Source of the DNA: SAR324 cluster bacterium
Lineage (GTDB): Bacteria > SAR324 > NAC60-12
Length of the DNA stretch: 38,397 nucleotides
Reading direction: 5' to 3'
Assembly (NCBI GenBank): GCA_022448485.1
Contig: JAKUUI010000018.1
Location: 1 to 38,397 of the forward strand
The translations under genes and the position numbers were made by a program. How positions within the stretch are numbered: position 1 is the first letter of the stretch; every line of letters starts with the position of its first letter. Under the pieces are notes generated by a model that was given only the letters and a program-made list of their open reading frames with translations, was not told the DNA's origin and made no database searches. Positions 1-7,419 of this stretch are shown here, piece after piece.

Positions 1-802
1 CTGGATGCATCATCACGTAGGAAACGCGGCTCATCAAATCTTCACCAAAGCGTATTTGTGGGTTCATTACTCCGGCAGAAGCCAGTACCTCACCGGTTCT
101 GAGATTGCAGAGGTGAGCCGCCACTGTGGTTGATCCGACATCTACGGCTAGGCCGCATAATGATTCTCTAAAGCCGGGATATACCGCAATTACCTGTCCC
201 AGATAATCCACAGCTACGGTAACTTTCCAGTTACCTTCTCTCAACTCCCTTTGCAATGACAACAGCATTCCGGGACCAAAGCGTAAATTCTTGAGTTGCC
301 ACTCACGCTCCATAGCTTCACGCAAACGACGCAAATCTCCAGAAGGATCATACATATTCGGCTCCCAGACTTCGACGTAATGCAACTGCACCGGCGGAAT
401 TATTTCAATGTCGAAGGCGTCTGCATCCTTGCGGATAATTTGCTGATGTACTTGACTGTCCGGTGGTACATCAATCACACAATCAGCTAATATTTTGGTT
501 GCGCAACTGAGTCTTCTACCTTCTGCAAGTGATTTTTTGGGACGCTCTGCATATGCTTTCTCAGTTTCGCTTAGTGGCGAGATATTTTCTGCTTTGGAAT
601 TAATTCTGTGTTTGGGGAAATTACCTGTGGCTTGCAGGATCTGACAGCGTCCACAAAGACCGCGACCACCGCAAACTGAATCGATGTCCACTCCCAAAGT
701 CTGTGCTGCTTTCAACACAGGAGTTCCCACAGGAAAATAACCACGTTTCCCTGAGGGGGTAAAAACAACCCGTGCTTCTTGAACTTTGGAAGAAAGAGGC
801 AT
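1..802 (-). CDS. ASKHA-domain corrinoid activation protein (RACo/RamA-like, DUF4445), 3' part missing
   Basis: The frame is open to the left edge, so only the N-terminal 267 residues are visible; the family is usually over 600. The N-terminus is a plant-type ferredoxin domain with cysteines at about residues 44, 50, 53 and 100 (CGGRGLCGRC, then RRLSC), as expected for one [2Fe-2S] cluster. A linker leads into an ATPase fold beginning near residue 212 with the phosphate-1 motif VDVGSTTVAAH. Known relatives use ATP to reactivate oxidised Co(II) corrinoid proteins of methyltransferase systems. The ATG lies 10 bp after the stop of the MetF-like gene, so the two are probably co-transcribed. I see no good Shine-Dalgarno, which fits translational coupling. 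The family call is strong; the particular corrinoid partner is not visible. Confidence 0.9.
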   Translation of the reverse strand, partial: MPLSSKVQEARVVFTPSGKRGYFPVGTPVLKAAQTLGVDIDSVCGGRGLCGRCQILQATGNFPKHRINSKAENISPLSETEKAYAERPKKSLAEGRRLSCATKILADCVIDVPPDSQVHQQIIRKDADAFDIEIIPPVQLHYVEVWEPNMYDPSGDLRRLREAMEREWQLKNLRFGPGMLLSLQRELREGNWKVTVAVDYLGQVIAVYPGFRESLCGLAVDVGSTTVAAHLCNLRTGEVLASAGVMNPQIRFGEDLMSRVSYVMMHP

Positions 803-812
803 AGAGGAGCTT

Positions 813-1718
813 CTAGGTTTGAGGTATAGAAACAAATCCTGGTTTGTCCTTAACAGTTATCCTTTGCCATTCATTCAGCCAATCAGCAGACTTGGCAATG
901 CCTCCAAAAGGATATAGATGGAGTTTATCGTAGCCGCGCAGTTCAGAAATTATTTTGTCCGGCTTATTGACAAACATCAATTTGCTGATGTTCAATCCCT
1001 GTTTGCGCAAAACCTGTGCTGAAGCCTGCACTCCACAGACCTTGGCAAAGCTTAGCAAAGTTTTCATGGTTGAAGGGCCGGGAATGCCAATGTGAATCGG
1101 ATTCCGGATTCCTTTTTCTCTAAGTCCGGAGATCCAGTCATTTGTGCCATCAGAATCAAAACACCATTGCGTTACAATGCGGGCCGGAATACCACGCTCT
1201 TCCGTCCAAAGCAATTTTTCCAACAAATGGGCTTCAGAATTTGGATCGTCTGGATTTCCCTCAGGATGTCCTGCAAAGTCAAAAGCGTTAATTCCGTATT
1301 TTGCAAACAAACCAGTTTTTAACATATCCATTACACAGGTAATGTCGCCTGCTGGCTCGGATTGACCACCACCGACCAACAAGGCCCTATATATTCCGGT
1401 TTCTTGAAGTTCTGAAAGACACGCACTCAATTCCTCAACTCCTTTAAAACTTCGTCCTGCAATGTGGGGTACAGCCTGTTTCCCGACGGCTTGAATTTGA
1501 TGAGCCGTTTGTATAGTTTCCCGACAACTAGCTCCTGGAATCATGGTTATGTAAACTTCGTTCACAAAATCTGGAATCAACGAAAGATTAGAAATATTGT
1601 GAGGAAGAATTTCCATGGACCAAGTTGTAGTTTGGCCAGCATTTTCCTCGACATGATTTGTTAACTCCGTAGACATGTTGCTTTCGAACGAATCTGATTT
1701 TAAATTAAGTATTTCCAT
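813..1718 (-). CDS. Methylenetetrahydrofolate reductase family protein (MetF-like)
   Basis: This 301-residue protein has the MetF TIM-barrel pattern: an N-terminal SMEILP strand, VGGGQSEPAGD (the flavin/folate loop, usually GDxPxG), an HPEGNPD segment, TQWCFD (family TQFFFD) and GIPGPST near the C-terminus. MetF enzymes interconvert methylene- and methyl-tetrahydrofolate with FAD. It is a divergent member, and the neighbouring corrinoid activase suggests a dedicated catabolic copy that feeds or drains methyl-THF from a corrinoid methyltransferase, not the methionine-biosynthesis enzyme. That role is inference. An alternative ATG at residue 15 also has only a weak ribosome-binding site, so the exact start is open. 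The upstream gene, if any, is not in this operon: the 5' side is an AT-rich non-coding stretch. Confidence 0.85.
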   Translation of the reverse strand: MEILNLKSDSFESNMSTELTNHVEENAGQTTTWSMEILPHNISNLSLIPDFVNEVYITMIPGASCRETIQTAHQIQAVGKQAVPHIAGRSFKGVEELSACLSELQETGIYRALLVGGGQSEPAGDITCVMDMLKTGLFAKYGINAFDFAGHPEGNPDDPNSEAHLLEKLLWTEERGIPARIVTQWCFDSDGTNDWISGLREKGIRNPIHIGIPGPSTMKTLLSFAKVCGVQASAQVLRKQGLNISKLMFVNKPDKIISELRGYDKLHLYPFGGIAKSADWLNEWQRITVKDKPGFVSIPQT

Positions 1719-2205
1719 TTGTTCTGCTTGACATAATTAATAAAAAATTTCCGAACTCTCAAGATTTCAATCCGACACACGACTTTCTGCATATGCAATG
1801 CCAATAAATATCTAACTGATTATATTAAAGAATATACGAAATATTTTTAAAATAAGAACCTTGACTTCTGTTAATTAAAACCTTTAAAAGAAAATAATAT
1901 AATCATCCATATTAAATCGAAATTTATAATTATCTAATATAGAAAAATAATTTAAATATCAATATGATAATATCAAGATGTTTGTGTGGTTTAAAAACGG
2001 AACTATCAGTTCCTAAATAATTAAAATAAGAATATTGAGTTCCGATTATTTGAAAAGTTATTATTAAGCAGCAGACATTGTCAGTCAACTCTCATCTACA
2101 GCCGGAGCAATCAGGGAATCATGAGAAGTGGATGAAAACTGCTTATTTTTCCGGGGAGAAATTTTGTGTTTCATCTTCCATGCATTTTCTAGGAGATTAT
2201 ATTGA
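1719..2205. other. AT-rich intergenic region
   Basis: No convincing gene. The stretch 1741-2060 is much richer in A+T than its neighbours, with many short A and T runs. It must carry the promoter of the C1 operon, transcribed leftward, and the 3' end of the lipoprotein transcript. The only clear structure is a small inverted repeat near its right half, listed separately. A frame that enters from 2085 overlaps the lipoprotein gene out of phase and is treated as its shadow. Confidence 0.6.
1999..2013. repeat. Short inverted repeat GGAACT-ATC-AGTTCC
   Basis: The arms are six bases, perfect, around a three-base loop. The AGTTCC half occurs again about 25 bp further right (TTGAGTTCCGATTATT), each followed by an A/T-rich tail. 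It could be a weak operator or the tip of a transcript end. There is no T-run that would make it a typical intrinsic terminator. Confidence 0.3.
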
Positions 2206-2502
2206 TTACTCATCTCGAACTGAACAGACAATGGTGATTGTGCGTGGACTGTAGATTCCCAATGTAAGAACAGTGAATGAACTTTGCATAAAAGTGTTGT
2301 GAATGTGGACTTCATAGACTCGACCATGGGGACAAAGATCATAAACTTCGTATACTTTTTCTCCTACTAAACCCCAAAACCAATAATTTTCCTCACTTGT
2401 GATAATAGTTTTTGACGGAAACTCTGAAGAATATTGTACCTGAACTTGACAGCCTACCAAGAAAACAACGAACATTAAGATCAAGCTATAATAACGGAAC
2501 AT
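2206..2502 (-). CDS. Bor/Iss-family outer-membrane lipoprotein
   Basis: This is a 98-residue protein if started at the ATG beginning MFRYYSLIL; a longer frame adds 14 residues that look less like a signal. A hydrophobic signal sequence ends in the lipobox LVGC, so it should be lipid-modified and exported. The mature part matches the pattern of phage lambda Bor and E. coli Iss: a central FWGLVGEKVYEVYDLCPHG block, then TFMQSSFTVLTLGIYSPRT, then a terminal Cys near the end (IVCSV). Bor/Iss proteins sit in the outer membrane and give serum resistance in enterobacteria; here the role is unknown. It lies 53 bp downstream of the NUDIX gene on the same strand. Family assignment rests on motif memory and not on a search. 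Confidence 0.7.
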   Translation of the reverse strand: MFRYYSLILMFVVFLVGCQVQVQYSSEFPSKTIITSEENYWFWGLVGEKVYEVYDLCPHGRVYEVHIHNTFMQSSFTVLTLGIYSPRTITIVCSVRDE

Positions 2503-2555
2503 TGTACTAATTATGCGAAAAATTTGTCTTGCCTTGCGTTTCAAAAGATTCGAAT

Positions 2556-3035
2556 TTACAATCGTACGGGAGACTCGGAAAAAGTATAGTCTAACAAAGT
2601 TTCACCAGAGTAAAGGAATTTAGCAGAAAAGCATCCGGATTCTAAAACTTTAGGAGTAAACAACCGGTCACCTTCCCATGTGGCAAGCTTAGTCAGGTCG
2701 TCTTTGGGGATCCATTCCAGCCGGCCCTCGGGGCAATTTTCTGCAAGCGTGCCAGAATAACTGGTTGAGTAAAATACAAAGACATGCCACTCGTCGCCGA
2801 AAGGTGAGTCGCCATGGTCAGGAAAAGAAAGGACTGCTCTCAGTTCCGGATCTTTAATTTGCAGTCCAGTTTCTTCTTGCATTTCACGGGCTGCAGTTTC
2901 GTATGGAGCCTCATTAGGTTCAACTTTTCCGCCGGGAGCTAACCAGAGGCCCCGATGTTCGTCCACCTTTTCACGGTGAATCATCAGTATATGTTCATCA
3001 TTGTTCTCTAGATAAACCAGAACTCCTAATTTCAC
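2556..3035 (-). CDS. NUDIX hydrolase (MutT-like)
   Basis: The 159-residue protein has one NUDIX domain. The box is complete: it starts GGKVEPNEAPYETAA and continues REMQEETGL, giving the G-x5-E-x7-REUxEExGU pattern that binds Mg2+. The proteins hydrolyse nucleoside diphosphates linked to another moiety. The shape (a short N-terminal strand and LAPGGKVE) resembles MutT/8-oxo-dGTP diphosphatases, but the substrate cannot be read. The start is GTG, with GGAG about nine bases upstream; an overlapping ATG just before it runs straight into a stop. It is divergent from fliM, with only 19 bp between the two start codons. Confidence 0.85.
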   Translation of the reverse strand: MKLGVLVYLENNDEHILMIHREKVDEHRGLWLAPGGKVEPNEAPYETAAREMQEETGLQIKDPELRAVLSFPDHGDSPFGDEWHVFVFYSTSYSGTLAENCPEGRLEWIPKDDLTKLATWEGDRLFTPKVLESGCFSAKFLYSGETLLDYTFSESPVRL

Positions 3036-3054
3036 AGCATTACTCCAACAATAT

Positions 3055-4080
3055 ATGTCTCAGTCGAAAAAAGAATTAAATGCAATCTTGAAACGTATTT
3101 CAGATGAACAAGATAAACGACTGAACCCTGAAGAACATGAAAAAACCGAGGTACTGCCCTACGAATTAGGTCATCAGGCTCCAGTTATCCGCGGGAGAAT
3201 GCCGGGGCTAGAAGCAGTTTATGACCGTTTTGCAAGAATATATGCGCAAACTTTTTCACATCATGTGAGACGTCCGGTAACGATAACACGCCGAGCGACA
3301 GAGTTGGTTAGCTTCCGGGATTATCTTGGAGCAATTTCAACTCCGGCATCGCTGACTGTTTTTGGCTTGAATCCCCTACATGGTCACGCCATTTTAGTTT
3401 TTGAGCATCATCTGGTGTACATCCTGATTGATATGCTATTCGGAGGAAATGGCTGGTTTGAAAATCCACCTCCGAAAAGAGAACTCACCGGCATTGAAAC
3501 TAGAATGCTATCCAAAGTAGTTCATGACGCACTAGAAGATCTAGGGAAAGCCTGGAAGAGATTGACTCCGCTGGAACCATATTTTGAACGCATGGAAGTT
3601 AATCCTAAATTCACGGCTATTGTTCCACAGGAAGAGGTTGTGGCAAGTACTACTTTCGATGTTGAAATTAACCGTGTCCCTTACACAATGAGCCTTTGCC
3701 TGCCTTATTCGATGCTTGACCCGGTACGGACTCAACTTGAGGCAGGAAAATCAAGCTACGATGAAGAGGTCAACGCAGTCAACGTAAGTCGTCTTGAAGA
3801 AAATCTACTTAACTCTAAAGTTGGAGTAAAGGTTGCTCTAGGAGAAGCCCGTATGACCCTTCGGAGATTTCTCAGTTTGAAATCGGGAGATAGAATCCTT
3901 TTAAATCAGGATCAAAACAAACCTCTCAGGGTTCTGGTACAGGACAAACTCAAATTTTTGGCTACCCAAGGCGCTTACAAAGGAAAAAATGCAGTTCAAA
4001 TCAATAAGTTGATTGAACCTTCACCACGATTCAGTGATTTGCTGGATCAACATGCAAAAGATACAGCCGAGGATTCCTGA
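3055..4080 (+). CDS. fliM: Flagellar motor switch protein FliM
   Basis: The 341-residue protein has the FliM layout. A short N-terminal helix (KELNAIL, standing in for the usual EIDALL CheY-P binding motif) and a linker are followed by the CheC-like middle domain (about 50-230: YDRFARIYAQTFSHHVRRPV, then IDMLFGGNG). The C-terminal SpoA/FliN-like domain (about 245-325) carries LSLKSGDRILLNQ. FliM forms the C-ring with FliN and FliG and switches rotation. No other flagellar gene is in the window, which is unusual because fliM normally sits with fliL, fliN or fliP. There is no Shine-Dalgarno before the ATG, and the divergent NUDIX gene starts 19 bp away. Confidence 0.95.
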   Translation: MSQSKKELNAILKRISDEQDKRLNPEEHEKTEVLPYELGHQAPVIRGRMPGLEAVYDRFARIYAQTFSHHVRRPVTITRRATELVSFRDYLGAISTPASLTVFGLNPLHGHAILVFEHHLVYILIDMLFGGNGWFENPPPKRELTGIETRMLSKVVHDALEDLGKAWKRLTPLEPYFERMEVNPKFTAIVPQEEVVASTTFDVEINRVPYTMSLCLPYSMLDPVRTQLEAGKSSYDEEVNAVNVSRLEENLLNSKVGVKVALGEARMTLRRFLSLKSGDRILLNQDQNKPLRVLVQDKLKFLATQGAYKGKNAVQINKLIEPSPRFSDLLDQHAKDTAEDS

Positions 4081-4094
4081 AATTCGTAATAAAT

Positions 4095-4370
4095 TTACCT
4101 ATTGACGCGGCTGCGTAAGTCTTTGCCTGTCCTGAAAACGGGTAGTTGTTTTGGTTTGACTTCCACTTTTTCTCCTGTTTTGGGATTTCGTCCTGTATAT
4201 CCTCTATATTTCTTCAGCGTAAAAGAACCAAATCCGCGGATCTCCACTTTATCACCGGTTCTAAGAGCAACTTTGATGCGGTCAAAGAAGATCCGCACCA
4301 TCTTGTCGGTTAATATCGGCTTATATCCGGTACGTGTTGCTAACTCATCGATTAATTCTGATTTATTCAT
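4095..4370 (-). CDS. HU/IHF-family DNA-bending protein, IHF-beta-like
   Basis: The protein is 91 residues when started at the ATG preceded by AAGGAGTT; the open frame extends 18 codons further but without a ribosome-binding site. It begins MNKSELIDELATRTG, as IhfB does. It carries the VEIRGFGSF strand and the beta-arm tip RNPKTGEKVEV, whose proline intercalates into DNA, then a short C-terminal helix ending GKDLRSRVNR. IHF and HU bend DNA in replication, recombination and promoter regulation. The length is typical. It converges on fliM with a 14-bp gap and no obvious terminator between them. Confidence 0.9.
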   Translation of the reverse strand: MNKSELIDELATRTGYKPILTDKMVRIFFDRIKVALRTGDKVEIRGFGSFTLKKYRGYTGRNPKTGEKVEVKPKQLPVFRTGKDLRSRVNR

Positions 4371-4507
4371 AACTCCTTGCATTTTGGGTTTAGAGATTTT
4401 AATCCGAAGACTGCAGTATTTCATACCTCATTCTTCTTTGAAATAAAACTGGATGTTGTAAAGGTAGGGGAACAAGAAAAAATATCAAGTGATTAGTGAA
4501 CATTTTT

Positions 4508-6274
4508 TTAAATTGATTGAATTTGCAGTTCGCGGCGATAATGGTCAAAGAGAGTTGATTTGGAAAGCATTCCTAAAAATCTATCCCCCTCAACAACAGG
4601 TAATGACCAGACTTTGGAGGTTTCAAACTTGTCCAAAGCTGCGCTGATTGGTTCATTTAGACTGATTACCGGCAGGTTCCGCATGACTGAACCCATTGTA
4701 ACTAAATCATAAAGATTTGTCTCAAAAAGGTGAGGGCGGATGTCGTCAAGAAATACAACTCCCACACATTCTTTTTCTTCATTCAGCACTGGAAAATAAT
4801 TTCGACGTGCTTTTTTGAACTCATCAATAAAATCTCTTAAAAGTAGATTTTCACGGATAGTGATAAAATCCTTATCCAAAATATCTACAATATTGAGATG
4901 ATGCAGTAAGTAGCGATCTGTTCCACGCTTAATCAAACTGCCTTGTTTAATCAGTTCTTGTGTATAGACCGAACCAATTTCGAAGAACGAACTCACAACC
5001 ATGGCGCTGCTTGCAGTCAACATTAGTGGTAAAATCATTGAGTATCCACTTGTTGCCTCCATTACAAGAAAAATCCCAGTCAGTGGTCCATGCATAACAC
5101 CGGCAACCATTCCAGCCATTCCCGCTAAAGCAAAAGCAGCATCTTCAGCAACACCATTCAGAGGCAGTAAATGCAGAATCATGCCAAAAGCCAATCCTAC
5201 TCCACTTCCAATCACCAGGCTGGGCGCGAAAACTCCTCCGACACCTCCACTACCCAGGGTTATGCCGCAGGCGAGAAATTTGAGCAGGACAAAAAGTAAT
5301 ACAAAGCCAAGTTCAGGCCGAATGGTATCAGTTAGAAAGACTTGAGTCGCTGAGTAACCTTCAGACAAAACTTCCGGCATAAAATAACCTAGGACCCCCA
5401 CAGACAATCCACCAATTGTAGCACGAATCCAAAGATGAAGAGATATTTTTGAAAAAAACTTTTCCCATAACAACAGGCTTCTAGCAAACAGGATTGAGAT
5501 AATCCCTGTCAATGCTCCAAGTGCAAAACAGGCAAGTAAAGAGGCGATAGAAAATCCGGCTATTTCCTGGGTAAAAGCAATTTTATTGCCCATAATCAGG
5601 CGACTGACTTCTGTTGCAGAAACTGCCGCAATGATAGTCGGCAGTATCGTCAGATACGTCCATTCGCCAATAATTATTTCTAACGAAAAAATCAAACCAG
5701 TCAAAGGCGCATTGAAAATACCAGCAACTGCACCCGCTGCTCCATAACCCACTAGTAGTTTTTTGTGACGCTCATTCATATCGAGCCAACGACCTAGCGC
5801 AGAACCAAGAGCACCGCCGATACTGACAATTGGACCTTCCAAACCAGTTGAACCACCACTGCCTACTGTCAGTAAACTACCGAAAAATCGCGAATAAATC
5901 ATGCGTCTCCTGAGCGCTTCTGATCCCATTGCCATGGCTTTAATCACGTCGGAAACACCATGTCCTGCAGAGTCATGCATCAGGGAACGCACCAAAAATA
6001 TAGCAATTCCGGCTCCTAGCGCTGGGAAAAAAATGGCACGCCAGCCTAAGTCTAATTCAGTTATGAAGAGTCTTAGAGAATGGACACTCCAGTTAAGTCC
6101 AACTGCAAGTATTCCGCAGACCAGACCTATTGCCAATGCTGCAGTCATCATTACCAGTGCTTCTCGTGCTGAAACGGCTTGAAAGCGTGAAAGCAGTTCG
6201 GTGTCAGTGCCAGCGAGACCGCGTGAAAGGAATTTATTAAGTTGTCTCCGCCAGAGTTTTTTGAAATTTATCAA
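4508..6274 (-). CDS. ClC-family chloride channel/transporter with C-terminal CBS pair
   Basis: The 588-residue membrane protein has about ten or more hydrophobic helices. The ClC filter motifs are visible: AGHGVSDV (in place of GSGIP), GSGGSTGLEGP with the gating glutamate, and GSGGVGGVFAP. Two CBS domains occupy roughly residues 450-585 (DILDKDFITI; MRNLPVISL). After the second helix bundle the family's internal proton glutamate (E203 in CLC-ec1) aligns with isoleucine in IFSLEIIIGEW, as in channel-like members. Anion uniport is therefore more likely than H+ antiport, but this is inference. The only plausible start before the first membrane helix is TTG, 38 bp inside the preceding EIIA gene and without a clear ribosome-binding site. 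This suggests coupled translation. Confidence 0.9.
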   Translation of the reverse strand: MINFKKLWRRQLNKFLSRGLAGTDTELLSRFQAVSAREALVMMTAALAIGLVCGILAVGLNWSVHSLRLFITELDLGWRAIFFPALGAGIAIFLVRSLMHDSAGHGVSDVIKAMAMGSEALRRRMIYSRFFGSLLTVGSGGSTGLEGPIVSIGGALGSALGRWLDMNERHKKLLVGYGAAGAVAGIFNAPLTGLIFSLEIIIGEWTYLTILPTIIAAVSATEVSRLIMGNKIAFTQEIAGFSIASLLACFALGALTGIISILFARSLLLWEKFFSKISLHLWIRATIGGLSVGVLGYFMPEVLSEGYSATQVFLTDTIRPELGFVLLFVLLKFLACGITLGSGGVGGVFAPSLVIGSGVGLAFGMILHLLPLNGVAEDAAFALAGMAGMVAGVMHGPLTGIFLVMEATSGYSMILPLMLTASSAMVVSSFFEIGSVYTQELIKQGSLIKRGTDRYLLHHLNIVDILDKDFITIRENLLLRDFIDEFKKARRNYFPVLNEEKECVGVVFLDDIRPHLFETNLYDLVTMGSVMRNLPVISLNEPISAALDKFETSKVWSLPVVEGDRFLGMLSKSTLFDHYRRELQIQSI

Positions 6275-6917
6275 CGAGATTATCTAATGAAGGAGAGTGT
6301 TTGAGAAAGTCATTCATTTTCGCATGACTTAGAAAACGGGCCATTTGAGATAGCAGTTGTAGATGATGAAAAGAATCTGCACTCAATAGAACAAATATCA
6401 CAAAAACCGGCAAACCGTCAGGTGCCTTAAAATCTAAAGGTGTCTCTAAAAAAAATGTGCCCACCATTGATTGAGTAATTTGTTGTCCTAGTGTAATGCT
6501 CGGATGAGGAATGGCAATACCTTTTCCAATTCCTGTTGAGGAAAGTTGTTCACGATGCATCAGCTGCTCTGCCAATGATTCTGTAATGAGCTGAGGCAAA
6601 TCCATACGTAAAGCAACTTCCTGAAAAAGCTCTTCTAACGAATCTGATGGTACAGCCTGATATACATTTCCGGCTTTGAGAGCTTCAATCAGGCGTGACT
6701 GAGAAACTGGCACATTTTTCTTCCTGTTTCTTCTTGTGTGCTCTTCAAGGTGAATGTGTTTAGATTCAGCCCAGGAAACTAGAGTAGATTGATTAAAGTA
6801 GTGTTTCCTACGGCGCACGATGCAAGGAATATCACCCTGGCGGACCCAACGGTAAATGGTTGCCTCTGGAACATGAAGCAACTGAACGACATCTGCAACT
6901 GTTAGCCACTTGGACAT
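6237..6917 (-). CDS. Helix-turn-helix / PTS EIIA (PtsN-like) fusion protein
   Basis: The 226-residue protein starts at an ATG with AAGGCGG upstream; a TTG 18 bp earlier is less likely. Residues 1-55 form an excisionase/MerR-like helix-turn-helix (TVADVVQLLHVPEATIYRWV, then GDIPCIVRRRKHYF). Residues 80-226 form a fructose/nitrogen-type EIIA domain with the phospho-accepting histidine in GIAIPHPS. EIIA domains of the PtsN group usually sense and regulate and do not transport sugar. No EIIB, EIIC, HPr or EI gene is near. The tail overlaps the ClC gene, so a phosphorylation-dependent regulator of that gene or of ion balance is a reasonable guess, with no direct proof. Confidence 0.85.
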   Translation of the reverse strand: MSKWLTVADVVQLLHVPEATIYRWVRQGDIPCIVRRRKHYFNQSTLVSWAESKHIHLEEHTRRNRKKNVPVSQSRLIEALKAGNVYQAVPSDSLEELFQEVALRMDLPQLITESLAEQLMHREQLSSTGIGKGIAIPHPSITLGQQITQSMVGTFFLETPLDFKAPDGLPVFVIFVLLSADSFHHLQLLSQMARFLSHAKMNDFLKHSPSLDNLVDKFQKTLAETT

Positions 6918-7300
6918 GGAACCGCCTTGAAACAAAAAAATTTTACTGTGAAGGGAAATTGTTTAGTACCCAATTCTATCAGTATTATTAAACTTTGTGA
7001 AGTCATTGCATGTGATAAAAATATAAAAATGGAGAAGTTGACTCTTGAGGAAAATGTAATTAAAACTATCCCAGCCAAGGATCAGGGTTGGGATGTGGTT
7101 GCTTTGAGCAAGTATTACCAACCAACAAAAAAATTTCTGAATGGCAATTATCTGGGGTCGGTTTTCAATTGAACTCTGCTGTTCCCCATCTGATACGATT
7201 AGTAAATCTTATTAAATTCTAATTGCCAAAAAACAGTAAATAAATTAGAATAAAATTATAGTATTTACTATTGAATATTTTATGTTGAAACACTTCTGAT
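6918..7300. other. Divergent intergenic region upstream of ffs-dnaX
   Basis: This stretch separates the leftward EIIA-clc operon from the rightward SRP RNA and dnaX. It should hold promoters for both. The last 100 bases before the RNA are strongly AT-rich, but I cannot point to one convincing -35/-10 pair. An open plus-strand frame (6927-7172, TTG start, 81 codons) has no ribosome-binding site and no recognisable motif, and I do not call it. Confidence 0.5.
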
Positions 7301-7391
7301 GGCTGGGGGTGCGCAATCGAAAATTTCGAATCGTGTCAGATCCTAGCGGAAGCAGCACTAAGATTTCGTAGATGTGCCGCATTCCTCAGCC
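7301..7391 (+). ncRNA. ffs: Small bacterial signal recognition particle RNA (4.5S-type)
   Basis: The core TCAGATCC-TAGC-GGAAGCAGCA matches the conserved helix 8 of SRP RNA (E. coli TCAGGTCC-GGAA-GGAAGCAGC). That helix contains the symmetric and asymmetric internal loops bound by the Ffh M domain. The ends pair (GGCTGGGGGTGCG at 5' with CGCATTCCTCAGCC at 3'), and an intermediate stem (CGAATC with GATTTCG) gives one long hairpin of about 91 nt, the normal size. The RNA guides co-translational membrane targeting with Ffh. The apical tetraloop is UAGC, of the URRC class, not GGAA. The gene lies directly upstream of dnaX, a common bacterial arrangement. Confidence 0.93.
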
Positions 7392-7419
7392 TCTCTTCGT
7401 TAAAAATGGAATCCTTTTC

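Noticed and set aside
2085-2342. 85-codon minus-strand ORF overlapping the Bor-like lipoprotein
   Set aside because: It is out of frame with the lipoprotein, which has a signal sequence, lipobox and family motifs; this is its shadow.
6927-7172. Plus-strand open frame of 81 codons between the EIIA gene and the SRP RNA
   Set aside because: It starts at TTG or at an internal ATG without a ribosome-binding site, overlaps the promoter zone of two genes and has no recognisable motif.
7372-7419. Longer dnaX start 16 codons upstream
   Set aside because: It lies inside the 3' half of the SRP RNA, and the family N-terminus begins MSYVVLARKLRP at the later ATG.
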